From Mediterraneibacter faecis JCM 15917 (GTDB lineage Bacteria > Bacillota > Clostridia > Lachnospirales > Lachnospiraceae), in NCBI GenBank assembly GCA_001312505.1, contig BBDW01000001.1, positions 495,462 to 559,461 on the forward strand: a stretch of 64,000 bases of DNA, given 5' to 3'. The position numbers and the translations under genes were made by a program. Below are positions 28,361 to 38,571 of the stretch, in pieces; within the stretch, counting starts at the first letter, position 1, and every line of letters begins with the position of its first letter. The notes under the pieces are model-generated. The model had not been told where the DNA came from. It saw only the letters and a program-made list of their open reading frames with translations, and ran no database searches.

Positions 28361-29599
28361 ATGAAAGCTTATGAACGTTTACTAAAATATGCAGTTATAA
28401 AAACCCCCCCATCTGATGAATCCAGCGATTCAACACCTTCTTCCGCATGCCAGTTTGACCTGGCCAATCTTTTAAAGAAAGAAATGGAAGAACTTGAAGT
28501 CTCAGATATTCAGCTGACTGATAATTGTTTCCTCTACGGGAAACTTCCTGCTACAAAAGGTTACGAGAATGCACCGGGTATCGGTTTTATTGCACACGTA
28601 GACACCGTATCTGATTATTGTGAGCACGAGATTCAACCCATCATCACAGAAAATTATAACGGTAAAGAGCTTGCTCTTGGCAATAGTGGATTGACCTTAA
28701 GTCCTAAAATGTTTCTACATTTGGAATCATTAAAGGGACACACGCTCATTACAACAGATGGAAATACCATCTTAGGAGCTGATGATAAAGCCGGAATTGC
28801 AGAGATCATGACGCTAGTCGAGCATTTACAGAAAGAATCCATTCCTCATGGTCCTATTTCTATTGCCTTTACTCCTGATGAAGAAATTGGCACGGGAGCT
28901 TCTCATTTTGATGTTGAGTTGTTTGGCGCAGATTTTGCCTATACATTGGACGGTTCTACAGAGGGAGAACTGGAGTATGAAAACTTTAATGCATGCAGTG
29001 CTTCTTTTGATATTCATGGGGTAAGTGTGCATCCTGGTTCTGCCAAAGATACAATGATCAATGCCTGCCTTCTTGCTATGGAAATTAACAGCTTGCTTCC
29101 TTTACACGAGACACCTCGTGACACAGAAGGATATGAAGGTTTCTATCATCTCATTAATATGAATGGTGATTGTGGACACGCCACGTTAAATTACATTGTC
29201 CGCGACCACGATACAGAAAAATTTCAATACAGAAAAGATAAACTTATTGATATTGCAAATGAGTTAAACCAAAAATGGGGGGGAGACGGTACTGTTGATT
29301 TGTGTATAAAAGATCAGTACTTTAATATGAAAAATATTATTGAAGAACATATGCACCTGATCGATAATGCAAAGCTTGCCTGTGAAAAGGCAGGACTTAT
29401 TCCAAATGTTTCTCCTATTCGAGGTGGTACTGACGGTTGTCAGCTGAGTTTTCGCGGTCTTCCATGTCCTGATATAGGTACAGGAGCTTATGGCTATCAT
29501 GGACCTTATGAACACATTTCCGCCCAAAGTATGGATAAAGTAGTTGATATGATTATTGAACTTGTGAGAATATATTCAACTTTTTCAAAAGAAAAGTGA
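28361..29599 (+). CDS. pepT: Peptidase T (tripeptide aminopeptidase)
   Basis: M20-family zinc peptidase that removes the N-terminal residue of tripeptides. Metal and catalytic motifs are in order: IGFIAHVDTVSDY, ILGADDKAGIAEIMTL, FTPDEEIGTGASHFD with the catalytic Glu pair, ALDGSTEGELEYEN-like YTLDGS, and DGCQLSFRGLPCPDIGTGAY near the end. ATG 28361 follows GAGGAG; 412 residues, the normal length. Two tracts (C7 28404-28410 and G7 29277-29283) add a Pro and a Gly (KTPPSD, WGGDGTV). No other frame problem. It has its own terminator. Confidence 0.92.
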   Translation: MKAYERLLKYAVIKTPPSDESSDSTPSSACQFDLANLLKKEMEELEVSDIQLTDNCFLYGKLPATKGYENAPGIGFIAHVDTVSDYCEHEIQPIITENYNGKELALGNSGLTLSPKMFLHLESLKGHTLITTDGNTILGADDKAGIAEIMTLVEHLQKESIPHGPISIAFTPDEEIGTGASHFDVELFGADFAYTLDGSTEGELEYENFNACSASFDIHGVSVHPGSAKDTMINACLLAMEINSLLPLHETPRDTEGYEGFYHLINMNGDCGHATLNYIVRDHDTEKFQYRKDKLIDIANELNQKWGGDGTVDLCIKDQYFNMKNIIEEHMHLIDNAKLACEKAGLIPNVSPIRGGTDGCQLSFRGLPCPDIGTGAYGYHGPYEHISAQSMDKVVDMIIELVRIYSTFSKEK

Positions 29600-29625
29600 G
29601 GTTATTTCCAAATTAGTAAATGCTT

Positions 29626-29663
29626 AAAAGGCGCTGCTCTTATGAATGAGTAACGCCTTTTTA
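29626..29663 (+). terminator. Terminator of pepT
   Basis: Stem AAAGGCG / CGCCTTT (extendable by flanking A/T) with a 20-nt loop, followed by TTTTTAAC. It begins 27 bases after the pepT stop. Confidence 0.75.
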
Positions 29664-29755
29664 ACATCTATTTCATTAATAAAATTGATTATTTTTAATA
29701 TCCGTTATATTTATGACATGCAGCTTTATGTCCCGGTTTTACTTCCAGACGATTT

Positions 29756-31579
29756 TTATACATGCAGATTTTTCTGCATCTCTTCTTTAAATTCTCTTCC
29801 CTTGAACAAAATCACTGCTACAAGGAATAAGAAACACGTCAATGCTCCAAACATACTCACTGTTGGATTTTTCACCACCCCGCATAAAAGCAAGATTACC
29901 GGAAGGATTAATCCATATCCAGCGGCCATAATTTCATAAATAAGATACTCTCGTACCGGACTTTTCTGCACTTTAGCGGTTACAAACATTGCTGCAAGTG
30001 TAGATACACTCATGATCGGCAACACAAGATCTACAGACCAGCTGTGCCATCCGGTCAGTGCATCCCATATAAAACAGATGATTGTACCGATAATAAGCTG
30101 CCACATCGCATTTTTCAGCAGATTATAACGTTTGAAAAATCCGATTGACGAGGCAATCCACATCGTCACAACACCTCCTGCTGTAAATAAAGTCCATCGA
30201 ATTCTTGGGTGGAAATTCAAATCCGTAACAAGCATTGCCGCAACAATCGCAATACACAGAAAGCTATAGATCTTATAGACATTCATTTCCTGTTCGCTTG
30301 GCTTACCTGTCTTTGGAAATTCAGGCTTTACTTTTTCAGATGTGATTCCCTGTTCTTTTAACAAGCGATAAAAGTTGCGTTCAATGTTCACTGTGTCGTA
30401 TCTGGATGTAAATGCAAATGATAATTTATCCTGGAAGGAACACAAACATAATTCAAGCTTCGGGGGGGTATTTGTATATACGCCAAATCGTTCAATATAA
30501 GGTACATAACTTGCAGGCATTTTAACTGCGCTCATATTAGAAAAGATTGCTGTTGTATTCTTCTCCGAATATTTTGCGCCTGCCTGAATACAAAGGTTTT
30601 TAAGTTCCAATGGCGCAAGTCTCAAAATCGGATGCAATTCCAGTGCTAGTAACTCGCTGATATGTGCTGACATTTTTTCTTTCGTTAATTCTGTCTCAAA
30701 AAATTCTTTCGTATATTTCAGAACTGCTTCAAAGCTTTGATCTTGTGTTGTAAAATTATATCCCGGTTCGATCCAGTTAAAAAAATTCAACATCGATGAA
30801 GACGGAAAAAACTTTCTTAGGTTAACCGGAACCATTAACACAACCGGCTTTTTCTTCTGCATCTTAGACATTTCTTCGTTTATTGCCATCATAAATAATG
30901 CTGTCAAAAAGATCGTCATGGATACTCCGAGTTCTCTGCTTCGCTTTAATACTGCCTGTACTGAGACAACAGATTCATGGACATGTAGATGATTTCCATC
31001 TTTCTTTTTCCTTCGTATCTGAAAAGCATTTAGTTTTCTTTTTTTCGGTCGTTTTTGATTTTTTGAATAATATTTTAAGAAACTGTCATCTTCCTGATCT
31101 TGTACAGTCATATCTTCCGGCAGTAATGTAATCTGTTCTAATCCTTCTTCTTTATGCACAAGGTATAAATAATTCTTTACCAGTTCTTTTAAGAATTCTG
31201 TTGCCCCCCCTGTACCGTCTGTCAACACATGAAACACTTCAAAATTGATTCGTTTTTTATAATAAGTTACTTCAAATAGTAGGGTCTTCTTATCTCTTAT
31301 ATAGAGTCTGCTGCATGGCTCTTTATATTCTTCTTTAACAATCGGCCGTAGATTACACGGTTCAAGATAATGCCAAAATAATCCCTTACGAAGTACCATT
31401 AAAAACGTAGGAAATGTTTCTATCGTCTGATCCAGTGCTTCCTGTAAAGCTTTAGGATTTACTTCTTCTTTTAATTCACAGTAAAATCGAAATACTCTTG
31501 TATCTTTTTTGTTACTGGCAGCAGAATATAATTTCGCTGCGTTGTCTAATTTCCTCCAGCGTGCGTTTTTCTTACTCAC
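29756..31579 (-). CDS. Condensation/acetyltransferase domain fused to a DUF6320-like membrane domain
   Basis: Residues 1-420 are a CoA-dependent acyltransferase/condensation fold: FEVFHVLTDGTGATEFLK holds the HxxxDG catalytic motif, and MVPVNLRKFFPS and NFFNWIEPGY fit the alcohol acetyltransferase branch. After a linker ending FPKTGKPSEQEM come about six hydrophobic helices (YSFLCIAIVAAMLV, LFTAGGVVTMWIA, LLKNAMWQLIIGTIIC, LVLPIMSVSTLAAMF, YGLILPVILLLCGVV, LTCFLFLVAVILF), resembling DUF6320. 607 residues. Its start overlaps the esterase stop by 4 bases. The pair may make and hydrolyse an ester at the membrane; the substrate is unknown. G7 tracts add TPPKL and GTGGAT. Confidence 0.75.
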   Translation of the reverse strand: MSKKNARWRKLDNAAKLYSAASNKKDTRVFRFYCELKEEVNPKALQEALDQTIETFPTFLMVLRKGLFWHYLEPCNLRPIVKEEYKEPCSRLYIRDKKTLLFEVTYYKKRINFEVFHVLTDGTGGATEFLKELVKNYLYLVHKEEGLEQITLLPEDMTVQDQEDDSFLKYYSKNQKRPKKRKLNAFQIRRKKKDGNHLHVHESVVSVQAVLKRSRELGVSMTIFLTALFMMAINEEMSKMQKKKPVVLMVPVNLRKFFPSSSMLNFFNWIEPGYNFTTQDQSFEAVLKYTKEFFETELTKEKMSAHISELLALELHPILRLAPLELKNLCIQAGAKYSEKNTTAIFSNMSAVKMPASYVPYIERFGVYTNTPPKLELCLCSFQDKLSFAFTSRYDTVNIERNFYRLLKEQGITSEKVKPEFPKTGKPSEQEMNVYKIYSFLCIAIVAAMLVTDLNFHPRIRWTLFTAGGVVTMWIASSIGFFKRYNLLKNAMWQLIIGTIICFIWDALTGWHSWSVDLVLPIMSVSTLAAMFVTAKVQKSPVREYLIYEIMAAGYGLILPVILLLCGVVKNPTVSMFGALTCFLFLVAVILFKGREFKEEMQKNLHV

Positions 31580-32532
31580 TGTGTTTCCCCCCCTTTCAAA
31601 AATTCATTAATATAGGTGAAACTTTCCTGTACATGAAGCTGCTTGATCCCCAACGCGAAGTATCCATGTAATGCATCTTTAATCCGATGTATCTCCACAT
31701 GATTTCCAGCCTCTTTCAAGCGTTCCCCATACGCTTCCCCCCCTTCATCTCGAAGTGGATCAAATTCACATGTAAGGATCAATGTATCCGGCTGATTCGT
31801 TAAATCTTCAGCTATATATGGTGCAAAATAAGGATTCTTCTTATCCTCCTCATTTCTCGCATAAAGATCAATATAATCCTGCATTTTTCCGGCAGTCAAA
31901 AGATAATCGGAGCCATTTTCCTTAACAGATACAAATGGTGAATTCTCTGTATAATCATTATAGGTAGCCGGATAGATCAGAATCTGTCTGTTTGGCATAA
32001 ATTCTCCGCGGTCTCTTGCCATCAAAGATAATGCTGCGCAGAGATTTCCCCCAGCACTGTCTCCGATCAAAGTAATGTTTTCTGGTCTTATATTTAACAT
32101 AAAATCTCCAGAATATACCGCTTTTGCAACAGCATAACAATCTTCCAGACCTGCTGGGAATTTATCTTCCGGTGCCAGTCTGTATTCAACTGCAACTACA
32201 TATTGTCCGGTTGCATTCGCAAGCCGAGCGCAAATTCTTTCATAATTATCAATACTTTCTGTAACCCATCCACCGCCATGTATGAACAAAAGCAATTTTT
32301 TATCCTGAATATCATGCTTCTTTTCTTCACTTTCTCGAAAGCTTTTCTCGCTTGGAAAAAATATTCGAATCGGAACTGCATGACTTCCGTTATATATTTT
32401 CTCGTCTACTTTCTTATAAAAAATCTTCATTGGATCCAGTCGTTTTAAATCCGCCATATGACGAAATGCTTCCACTTCTACTCCATCAAAAGATAATGCT
32501 TTCAAAATTTTCTTTGCTGTCTGATTGATCAA
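31576..32532 (-). CDS. Alpha/beta hydrolase, hormone-sensitive-lipase family esterase
   Basis: LLFIHGGGWVTESIDNYE is the oxyanion HGGG motif, ITLIGDSAGGNLCAALSL holds the nucleophile Ser in GDSAGG, DPLRDEGEAYGERL the catalytic Asp, and IKDALHGYFALG the His. 318 residues. It would hydrolyse carboxyl esters in the cytoplasm. A four-base ATGA overlap couples it to the acyltransferase-membrane protein downstream. Two G7 tracts add Gly to RDEGGEAY and to the last residues LKGGETQ. Confidence 0.88.
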   Translation of the reverse strand: MINQTAKKILKALSFDGVEVEAFRHMADLKRLDPMKIFYKKVDEKIYNGSHAVPIRIFFPSEKSFRESEEKKHDIQDKKLLLFIHGGGWVTESIDNYERICARLANATGQYVVAVEYRLAPEDKFPAGLEDCYAVAKAVYSGDFMLNIRPENITLIGDSAGGNLCAALSLMARDRGEFMPNRQILIYPATYNDYTENSPFVSVKENGSDYLLTAGKMQDYIDLYARNEEDKKNPYFAPYIAEDLTNQPDTLILTCEFDPLRDEGGEAYGERLKEAGNHVEIHRIKDALHGYFALGIKQLHVQESFTYINEFLKGGETQ

Positions 32533-32627
32533 TAGTACATTCTCCTTATATCCGTTCTTATGTCTGTAAAAGACTACGAATCCATTATATCATAAAGTGC
32601 TTTGAAAAATAAATTTAATGTTGAAAA

Positions 32628-32657
32628 AAGCATCAGCCAACTGAATGACTGATGCTT
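32628..32657 (-). terminator. Terminator of iadA
   Basis: Stem AAGCATCAG / CTGATGCTT with a 12-nt loop, followed on the minus strand by a T run (A6 on the plus strand). It lies 17 bases after the iadA stop. Confidence 0.75.
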
Positions 32658-32673
32658 CTGACATCAAGATACT

Positions 32674-33826
32674 TTACTTTTTATAAACTGTGTTGCCTTT
32701 TGCAATCACTTCAACAAGCTGAAGTTCCTGATCAAGAATACAAAGATCCGCATCATAGCCTTCTTCAATCTTACCTTTTCCTTTGAGGCGAAGAATCTCT
32801 GCCGGATTAGATGTAATCGTAGAAATAGCTATTTCTAATGGAATTTTTGTTTTGAATACACATTCCTTTACTTCTTTCAGAAGGCAGCTGGACTGTCCAA
32901 CCCCCCCCATTCCAAGGAATTCACCATCACTACTGTACATCGGAAGGCTTCCCTGTCCATCGGAGGAAATTGTCATACGATCAGGATTTACTCCTGCATC
33001 CAACATACGTTTGATACCATTGCATACACGTACTTCATCACAGATAGTTTCCCAATAGTCAATATCTTCATTTCCGGTAAAATCTACTGCTCCACCCTTC
33101 AGTGCATACTCAATTGACTTACAGAAAAGCATCTCATTCCGGTTGATATGTGTTGGAAGTATTTGAGAAGCCGGTATCTCTGTCTCATCTACCACCCGTT
33201 CAATAAGATCTAAGCATCTCGACTGTCGCCAAGATGAACATTTACAATACCAGCTTTCCCGGAAAGGACGCCACCAAGTCTTGTATCAGCAACGACACGT
33301 GCAAATTCTTCAAAAGTCGGCTGTGAAGAACGATGATCAGAAATTGCGATTTCTCCTGTTCCAACAATTTCCTGAATCATCATAATGTCTTTTACAATAC
33401 TGTCCGTCAGTGTGCGGACCGGAATCTGATAACTACCTGTATAGCAATATGCAGACATCCCCTGCTCATTCAAGCCTTTTGTCTTTGCAACCAGTGCACA
33501 CATATCACGACCGATTCCATCTGTTCCAAGGCAGCCAACAACTGTTGTTACTCCAAACTTCGTAAGTCCTTCTATAGTTGCTTCTGGAGTACGGTTGGCG
33601 AATCCACCTTCGCCACCGCCTCCGAGTACATGAACATGACTATCAATGAATCCCGGAGTTAAAAGTAACCCCTCTCCATCGATCACTTCTGCATCAGAAA
33701 GAAATCCGTCTGCTGACATAGAACCTGCATCTTTAATCTTGACAATCTTGTCATTGATCGTCAATACATCTTTTTTCCCCCCCAGATGCTGTGGGCATAA
33801 ACATCAATACTCTGAATTAATTTCAT
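32674..33826 (-). CDS. iadA: Beta-aspartyl (isoaspartyl) dipeptidase, frameshifted
   Basis: Amidohydrolase that cleaves isoaspartyl dipeptides. LLTPGFIDSHVHVLGGGGEG holds the first two metal His, PTHINRNEML and VNVHLGDSRDA later ligands, MTISSDGQGSLPMY the final Asp, and EEGYDADLCILDQELQLVEV the C-terminal end. Real start is ATG 33826 (MKLIQSIDVYAHSIWGKKDV). One base is missing in an A/T run next to a C7 tract near 33771-33783 and one near 33211 (DSRDALDLIERVVDE). About 385 residues. It follows a YfcC-family transporter that may import the peptides. Confidence 0.82.
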
Positions 33827-33858
33827 CTTAAATCACTTTCAATTATCAAATGCCTGTT

Positions 33859-35379
33859 TTAGAATCCAATTCCGACAGCGATCAGAACTGTAATAATTGC
33901 ACCAATCATCAATACGCCGAGGAATTTCCACATGAATTTGATCCAGTTAGACCACTCGATCTTAGCAATTGCAAGAGATCCGATCAGACATCCTGATGTA
34001 GGAACGATCAGGTTTGTAAATGCATCACCAAGCTGGAATGCAACTACAGCTGTCTGACGTGATACACCTAACAGGTCTGACAGTGGAGCCATAATCGGCA
34101 TTGTGATTGCAGCCTGTCCTGTTCCGGATACAACGAAAAAGTTGAATACGGACTGGAACAGATACATAAGTACTGCTGCAACTGCTCCGGATACTCCTGA
34201 CAGTGCATTTGAAATATTATACATAATTGTGTTGATAACTGTAGGTGTAGTCGGATCAGATCCACCAAGAACCTGCATGATACCCTGAGCCATAGCAACA
34301 ACAAGCGCTGCACCAATCAGATCTTTTGCTCCATCTTTGAAAGAAGTTGCAATATCATTCAATCTCATATCGTTCAGCTTAAAGATAACTCCGATCACAC
34401 CGGAAACAATTCCCATAATAAAGAACTGTGTTGCGATCTCTGGCATGTAATATCCCTGAGTCATAACTCCCCAGATCACCCAGACTACGGTAGCAGCCAA
34501 TGTCAGAAGAACTAAAATGTGTCCAAGACCAAAGGAATGTCCTTCGTCAATACCTGTTTTTTCGTTCTGTTCACGGAAATACGCATCCGTCTCATATGCG
34601 ATTGAGATTGTCGGAGCCTTTTTAACCTTTGACGCATAGAACATCGTCATTCCACAGCCAAGAGCTGTAAATACAACCCACATTACCATACGGAATCCTG
34701 CTCCTGAGAATACGTCAATCCCTGCAATACCCTGTGCAATACCTACAGAGAATGGATTCATCCAGGATGAACCGAAACCAATCTGTGTTGCAACATAAGT
34801 AACAAGAACTGCAATAACGGAGTCATATCCAACTGCTACAAATAATGGACAAAGAATCATAGTAAATGGAAGTGCTTCTTCTCCCATTCCGAAAACTGCT
34901 CCACCAAGAGAAAACAGTACGAAAAGTACTGGAATCAACAGTTTTTCGGCTCCCTTTGCCTTACGGATCAATCCAATCAATCCGGATTCGATCGCACCGG
35001 TACGGATCATGATACCAAATGCACCACCTACTACCATAAGGAATGCGATAATCTCGATCGCAGAACTACTTACGATTCCGTTATACATATAGTTGAAGAA
35101 TCCTGTTCCACCATCTCCACTAAAGAGTGCTACTCCTTCTGTTACTACGTTCCCTGCATCATCTGTCAGATACTGGAAACTTCCGTCTTTGATTACTGTA
35201 CGGGTTTTCTCAACACCATTAATCATGTATGAAATGTCCTGTGTTTCGTAAAATCCCTTTGGTACAAGAAATGTCAGAAGTGCTGCTACAACAACTACTA
35301 AAAAGATAATGATGTAGGTGTCAGGCACTTGAAATCCCTTGTTAAAAGACTTTAACCCTTTTCCTTCTTTTTTGCTCAT
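33859..35379 (-). CDS. YfcC-family membrane transporter
   Basis: About 506 residues with 11-12 predicted helices, for example IIIFLVVVVAALLTFLVP, AIEIIAFLMVVGGAFGIMIR, IPVLFVLFSLGGAVFGMGEE and FLGVLMIGAIITVLIAVGIGF. The GMGEEALPF and FVVSGTGQAAITMPIMAPLSD blocks are characteristic of the C4-dicarboxylate/YfcC anaerobic carrier superfamily. The true start is ATG 35379: the GGGAGGA ahead of it is the ribosome binding site, not coding. It lies 32 bases before iadA and is probably co-transcribed, so peptide or amino-acid uptake is a reasonable guess. Confidence 0.85.
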   Translation of the reverse strand: MSKKEGKGLKSFNKGFQVPDTYIIIFLVVVVAALLTFLVPKGFYETQDISYMINGVEKTRTVIKDGSFQYLTDDAGNVVTEGVALFSGDGGTGFFNYMYNGIVSSSAIEIIAFLMVVGGAFGIMIRTGAIESGLIGLIRKAKGAEKLLIPVLFVLFSLGGAVFGMGEEALPFTMILCPLFVAVGYDSVIAVLVTYVATQIGFGSSWMNPFSVGIAQGIAGIDVFSGAGFRMVMWVVFTALGCGMTMFYASKVKKAPTISIAYETDAYFREQNEKTGIDEGHSFGLGHILVLLTLAATVVWVIWGVMTQGYYMPEIATQFFIMGIVSGVIGVIFKLNDMRLNDIATSFKDGAKDLIGAALVVAMAQGIMQVLGGSDPTTPTVINTIMYNISNALSGVSGAVAAVLMYLFQSVFNFFVVSGTGQAAITMPIMAPLSDLLGVSRQTAVVAFQLGDAFTNLIVPTSGCLIGSLAIAKIEWSNWIKFMWKFLGVLMIGAIITVLIAVGIGF

Positions 35380-35700
35380 TTTTGAGTCTCCTCCCACATT
35401 TTTTGATATACTATGTTAGTGTACCATAGAATGCCGGAAAAGTAACTAAAAATTTATATATTATATCAATTTTTTTGTCATTTTTTGTATTTTTATACAT
35501 TTCAACCGTAAATAAATCTGTGATAATGCAAAAAATTAACGCTCTTGCCATAAAAAGCAAAAGCGTTATGATATAAAACCAATTATTACGAGTATGAAAT
35601 TACAAATGTCCAATCAGACTATGATTATGCTTTCCATAATCCATTAAGATTACAATAAGCATAAACTTTCACTTCGCTCTTTTCGAATACTTGTGCTATC
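35380..35700. other. Intergenic region ahead of the YfcC transporter
   Basis: AT-rich, no gene. It contains the terminator at 35538-35567 and, on the minus strand, a weak promoter-like TACACT (about 35424) upstream of the transporter. Nothing else was recognised. Confidence 0.4.
35538..35567 (-). terminator. Terminator of the alcohol dehydrogenase gene
   Basis: AACGCTCTTGC pairs with GCAAAAGCGTT (one internal mismatch), followed on the minus strand by AATTTTTT. It lies about 130 bases after the repaired stop codon. Confidence 0.65.
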
Positions 35701-36739
35701 TCAACATTCAACAGCTACTTTTATAACACCATCTCTCTTATTCTCAAAGAGATCATAAGCCTCTTCAATCTTACTGAGAGGATAGGTATGCGTGATAAGG
35801 GGGTTCGGTATTGATTTTTCCTTCAGCAATCAGTTTTAATATTTCTTCACAGTCGCATCCATCCACTCCACCGGTTTTAAAGATGAGATTCTTACCATAC
35901 ATGTCTGGAAGTGGTAAGCTTTGTGCTTTATCGTAAAGTGCAACAACTGTCACAATCGCATTCGGTCTTGCGCATTCCCAGGCTAAACGAAATGTAGACT
36001 CTGCACCTGCAACTTCCAGGACAACATCTGCACCGCCGTGGTCACTTGTATTCTTAACAAAAGTCTCACATTCTTCCGGAGAAATAGTAAGTACATCTGG
36101 GTAATGTTCATTGATAAAATGTATACGTTCCTCATCTTTTTCACACATAATAATGTGTTTCGGATGCTTTAGCATAACACAAAGTAATGTACAGATACCA
36201 GTCGGTCCTGCACCGATGATCAACACCGTATCATCTTCTGTGATTTCAGAGATACGAGTTGCCCAGTAACCCGTAGCCAGTACATCTCCTACTAATAATG
36301 CCTGTCGATCGGTAACTTCATCCGGAATCTTATTTAATCCCTGATCCGCGAACGGTACACGCACATACTCAGCCTGACCGCCATCGATACGACACCCAAG
36401 AGCCCATCCGCCATTCTGATCCGTACAGTTATTGACATACCCTTTTTTACAGAAATAACATTCACCACAAAATGTCTCGACATTTACCGTTACTCTGTCT
36501 CCCGGTTTCACATGTGTTACAGCTTCGCCAACTTCTTCAACAATTCCAACCATCTCATGTCCGACAGTAATCCCCCCCGGAACTGCGCGCGGAACACTTC
36601 CATGCTTAATATGTAAATCACTGGAACAGATACTGGCAAGTGTAACCTTTACAATCGCATCCCTTTCATGCATAATCACCGGTTTAGGTTTTTCTGTTAA
36701 TTCAAATTTTCCTTTTGAAACATATGTATATGTCTGCAT
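35701..36739 (-). CDS. Zinc-dependent alcohol dehydrogenase (MDR family), 3' frameshift
   Basis: Catalytic zinc ligands are Cys in LASICSSDLHI and the GHEMVGIVEEVGE His-Glu; the structural zinc has CGECYFCKKGYVNNC. VLIIGAGPTGICTLLC is the NAD(P) Rossmann loop. The family oxidises alcohols or reduces aldehydes. A G5 at 35799-35803 should be G4; the repaired end reads TEPLITHTYPLSKIEEAYD and stops at 35701, giving about 345 residues. A G7 tract at 36572-36578 makes VPGGITVGHE from VPGITVGHE. A G6-containing site precedes ATG 36739. Confidence 0.85.
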
Positions 36740-36778
36740 CGTTTTCCCCCCATCATCTTCAAAATAATATAAAGTTGC

Positions 36779-37699
36779 TTATTCTTTTGGATTATCTCCA
36801 TCACGATAAGGTACAGTAGCTGCCGGAACAACCGTTGAAGCCGGTTCGGTATGTATATCCTGATCATCAAAGAATATATGCGCTCCAAATGCTGCAAGTA
36901 CTTCTGTCTTGCTGACACCGCCTAAGAAGAACGCTTCATTGATTGATACACCCCCCCAGTTGCGGAGTGTTTTGACTGCGCGTTCATGCGCCGGAGCATT
37001 TCTAGAAGTAACCAGTGCGGTTCGGATTGGCTGAATATCCTTTTCTTTAAACAGCTGTTGTACATAAGACAGCTTTGTCAGGAAGTTAGCAAACGGACCT
37101 TTTGCCATCGGCGTGTTCGCATTCGCTTTCTCATGTTCTTCAAATGCCTGTATTCCGTTCTTCTGAAAAATCTTTTCAGATTCGCCTGAAAAAAGAACTG
37201 CATCTCCATCAAATGCAATGCGGATCTGATCTATCTTTTGCTTTGCATCCGCATGTGCCGCTCCAGTCAAAATAAGACCTGCTGCAATTCCATCGTTAAT
37301 AGCCGATTGTACATCAACAGAATTTGCTGACAAAAATAAGTCTGTCTTAAAGGCTTTTAAATAGGGAGCAATTTCCGCTCCACTTGTCAAAGTCGCTCTT
37401 GTAATATCCAAGCCATAATACTGTATAGAATTAAAGATACGAAGACATGTGTTTGCATTGTTCCGTGACATAATGATCACTTCCACCAGTCTTCCTAACC
37501 CTGTGTTATTCAGTTTCAGAAAAGCTTTAATTAATTGGAAAGCAGCACCCTTCTGAAGAATTTCATTCTCATGTGCTACCTGGTAAGCCTCATATGCTTC
37601 AACGCCTTGTTCTTCGAATATTTTATTTTCCTGTTCAAGATTAAATAAAGCTCTCGAACTAATCCCTATTACAAGAGGTTTTGATAAATCATATGGCAT
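36779..37699 (-). CDS. 5'-nucleotidase (cN-I/PF06189 family)
   Basis: LVIGISSRALFNLEQENKIF holds the S-S-R-A-L-F motif, and IAFDGDAVLFSGESE, LVTSRNAPAHERAVKTLRNW and SINEAFFLGGVSKTEVLAAFG give the rest of the HAD-like active site of cytosolic 5'-nucleotidase I. It would dephosphorylate AMP or IMP in the cytoplasm. 306 residues, intact apart from one Gly added by a C7 tract (RNWGGVS). It sits 40 bases upstream of the alcohol dehydrogenase gene on the same strand. Confidence 0.88.
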   Translation of the reverse strand: MPYDLSKPLVIGISSRALFNLEQENKIFEEQGVEAYEAYQVAHENEILQKGAAFQLIKAFLKLNNTGLGRLVEVIIMSRNNANTCLRIFNSIQYYGLDITRATLTSGAEIAPYLKAFKTDLFLSANSVDVQSAINDGIAAGLILTGAAHADAKQKIDQIRIAFDGDAVLFSGESEKIFQKNGIQAFEEHEKANANTPMAKGPFANFLTKLSYVQQLFKEKDIQPIRTALVTSRNAPAHERAVKTLRNWGGVSINEAFFLGGVSKTEVLAAFGAHIFFDDQDIHTEPASTVVPAATVPYRDGDNPKE

Positions 37700-37803
37700 A
37701 TTTTATCGCCTCCGATCAAGAAAAGAATCACCCATCAATCACATCTTTCTTACATTATACGTTTCCATACTATGAGATACAAGTAAGAATATATAAGAAA
37801 AGA

Positions 37804-38571
37804 TTATTTTTTGAATTCCACTGCGTGTTTTCTCTTCCACAGTGGAAATAAGTTACGCTGACATACGTAATTCTTTCGTTCATCTATTGCAATCGCATGA
37901 AAGAATGTCTTCCACAGATCCGTATACTCATCTTCGTACTCTTCTGTCTTTCTCAATGTCTGAAATTCTTCATCTGTCAGATATCGGAGATAGTTCTCAC
38001 CATCTTTCGGATGAACACAAGCTGTTTTGCGATTATCATCTATGATCATCCACTGTTCTGAAGGCATGCGGTCTGCAAAATGTCTGCCAACCAACATAAT
38101 GACATCACTTTTTGGCTCCAGATGGCTAACATAGACGTTACTTGAATTCAATCGTTCAAATCGTGCGAACTCTCTGAAATGATGGCTTTCGTTAGACACT
38201 TTACGACGCAATTCTAATATCCGCATCACACGTGGATCCGCATATTGCTGTAGTACACTCTCTCCAATTTTGAATCCGACACGAAGGAAATTATAAATTG
38301 CCTGCAGTGCATCTTCCTCGACAGATAAAGTCACCAAATAGATATTCAGATATGCTTCATCCGAAATATCTCTCCGAATCGAGCGAATCACTTTTTCTGC
38401 TTTGGAAAGATCTTGGTCTACATGAATATATTCATCAAATATCGTTTGCTGAAATACAGGTTCTTTTTTTAATTGTATCTGGTCATGACCAATCAGTAAA
38501 GCTTCAGACCATGCATCATAGATACAGGTCATGATATCTTCCAAACGGTCTTTACAAGTAAATATCTTCAT
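37804..38571 (-). CDS. TIGR03915-type DNA-metabolism protein, partner of the radical SAM repair protein
   Basis: A 255-residue protein starting MKIFTCKDRLEDIMTCIYDA; this is the TIGR03915/DUF4130 family, nearly always encoded next to the radical SAM protein TIGR03916, and annotated as putative DNA repair. FARFERLNSSNVYVSHLEPK and ADRMPSEQWMIIDDNRKTA are typical. ATG 38571 overlaps the upstream stop as TGATG; an alternative Met two codons earlier lacks this coupling. No enzyme activity has been shown that I know of. Expression should follow that of the radical SAM gene and its LexA-type boxes. Confidence 0.8.
   Translation of the reverse strand: MKIFTCKDRLEDIMTCIYDAWSEALLIGHDQIQLKKEPVFQQTIFDEYIHVDQDLSKAEKVIRSIRRDISDEAYLNIYLVTLSVEEDALQAIYNFLRVGFKIGESVLQQYADPRVMRILELRRKVSNESHHFREFARFERLNSSNVYVSHLEPKSDVIMLVGRHFADRMPSEQWMIIDDNRKTACVHPKDGENYLRYLTDEEFQTLRKTEEYEDEYTDLWKTFFHAIAIDERKNYVCQRNLFPLWKRKHAVEFKK

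Noticed and set aside
35377..35397. GTG start at 35397 for the YfcC transporter
   Set aside because: The GGGAGGA inside that extension is the ribosome binding site of ATG 35379, which gives the family's normal start.
36746..36751. C6 tract as part of the homopolymer anomaly
   Set aside because: It lies in the alcohol dehydrogenase ribosome binding region (GGGGGG on the coding strand), so no protein test is possible and I cannot tell it from a natural site.
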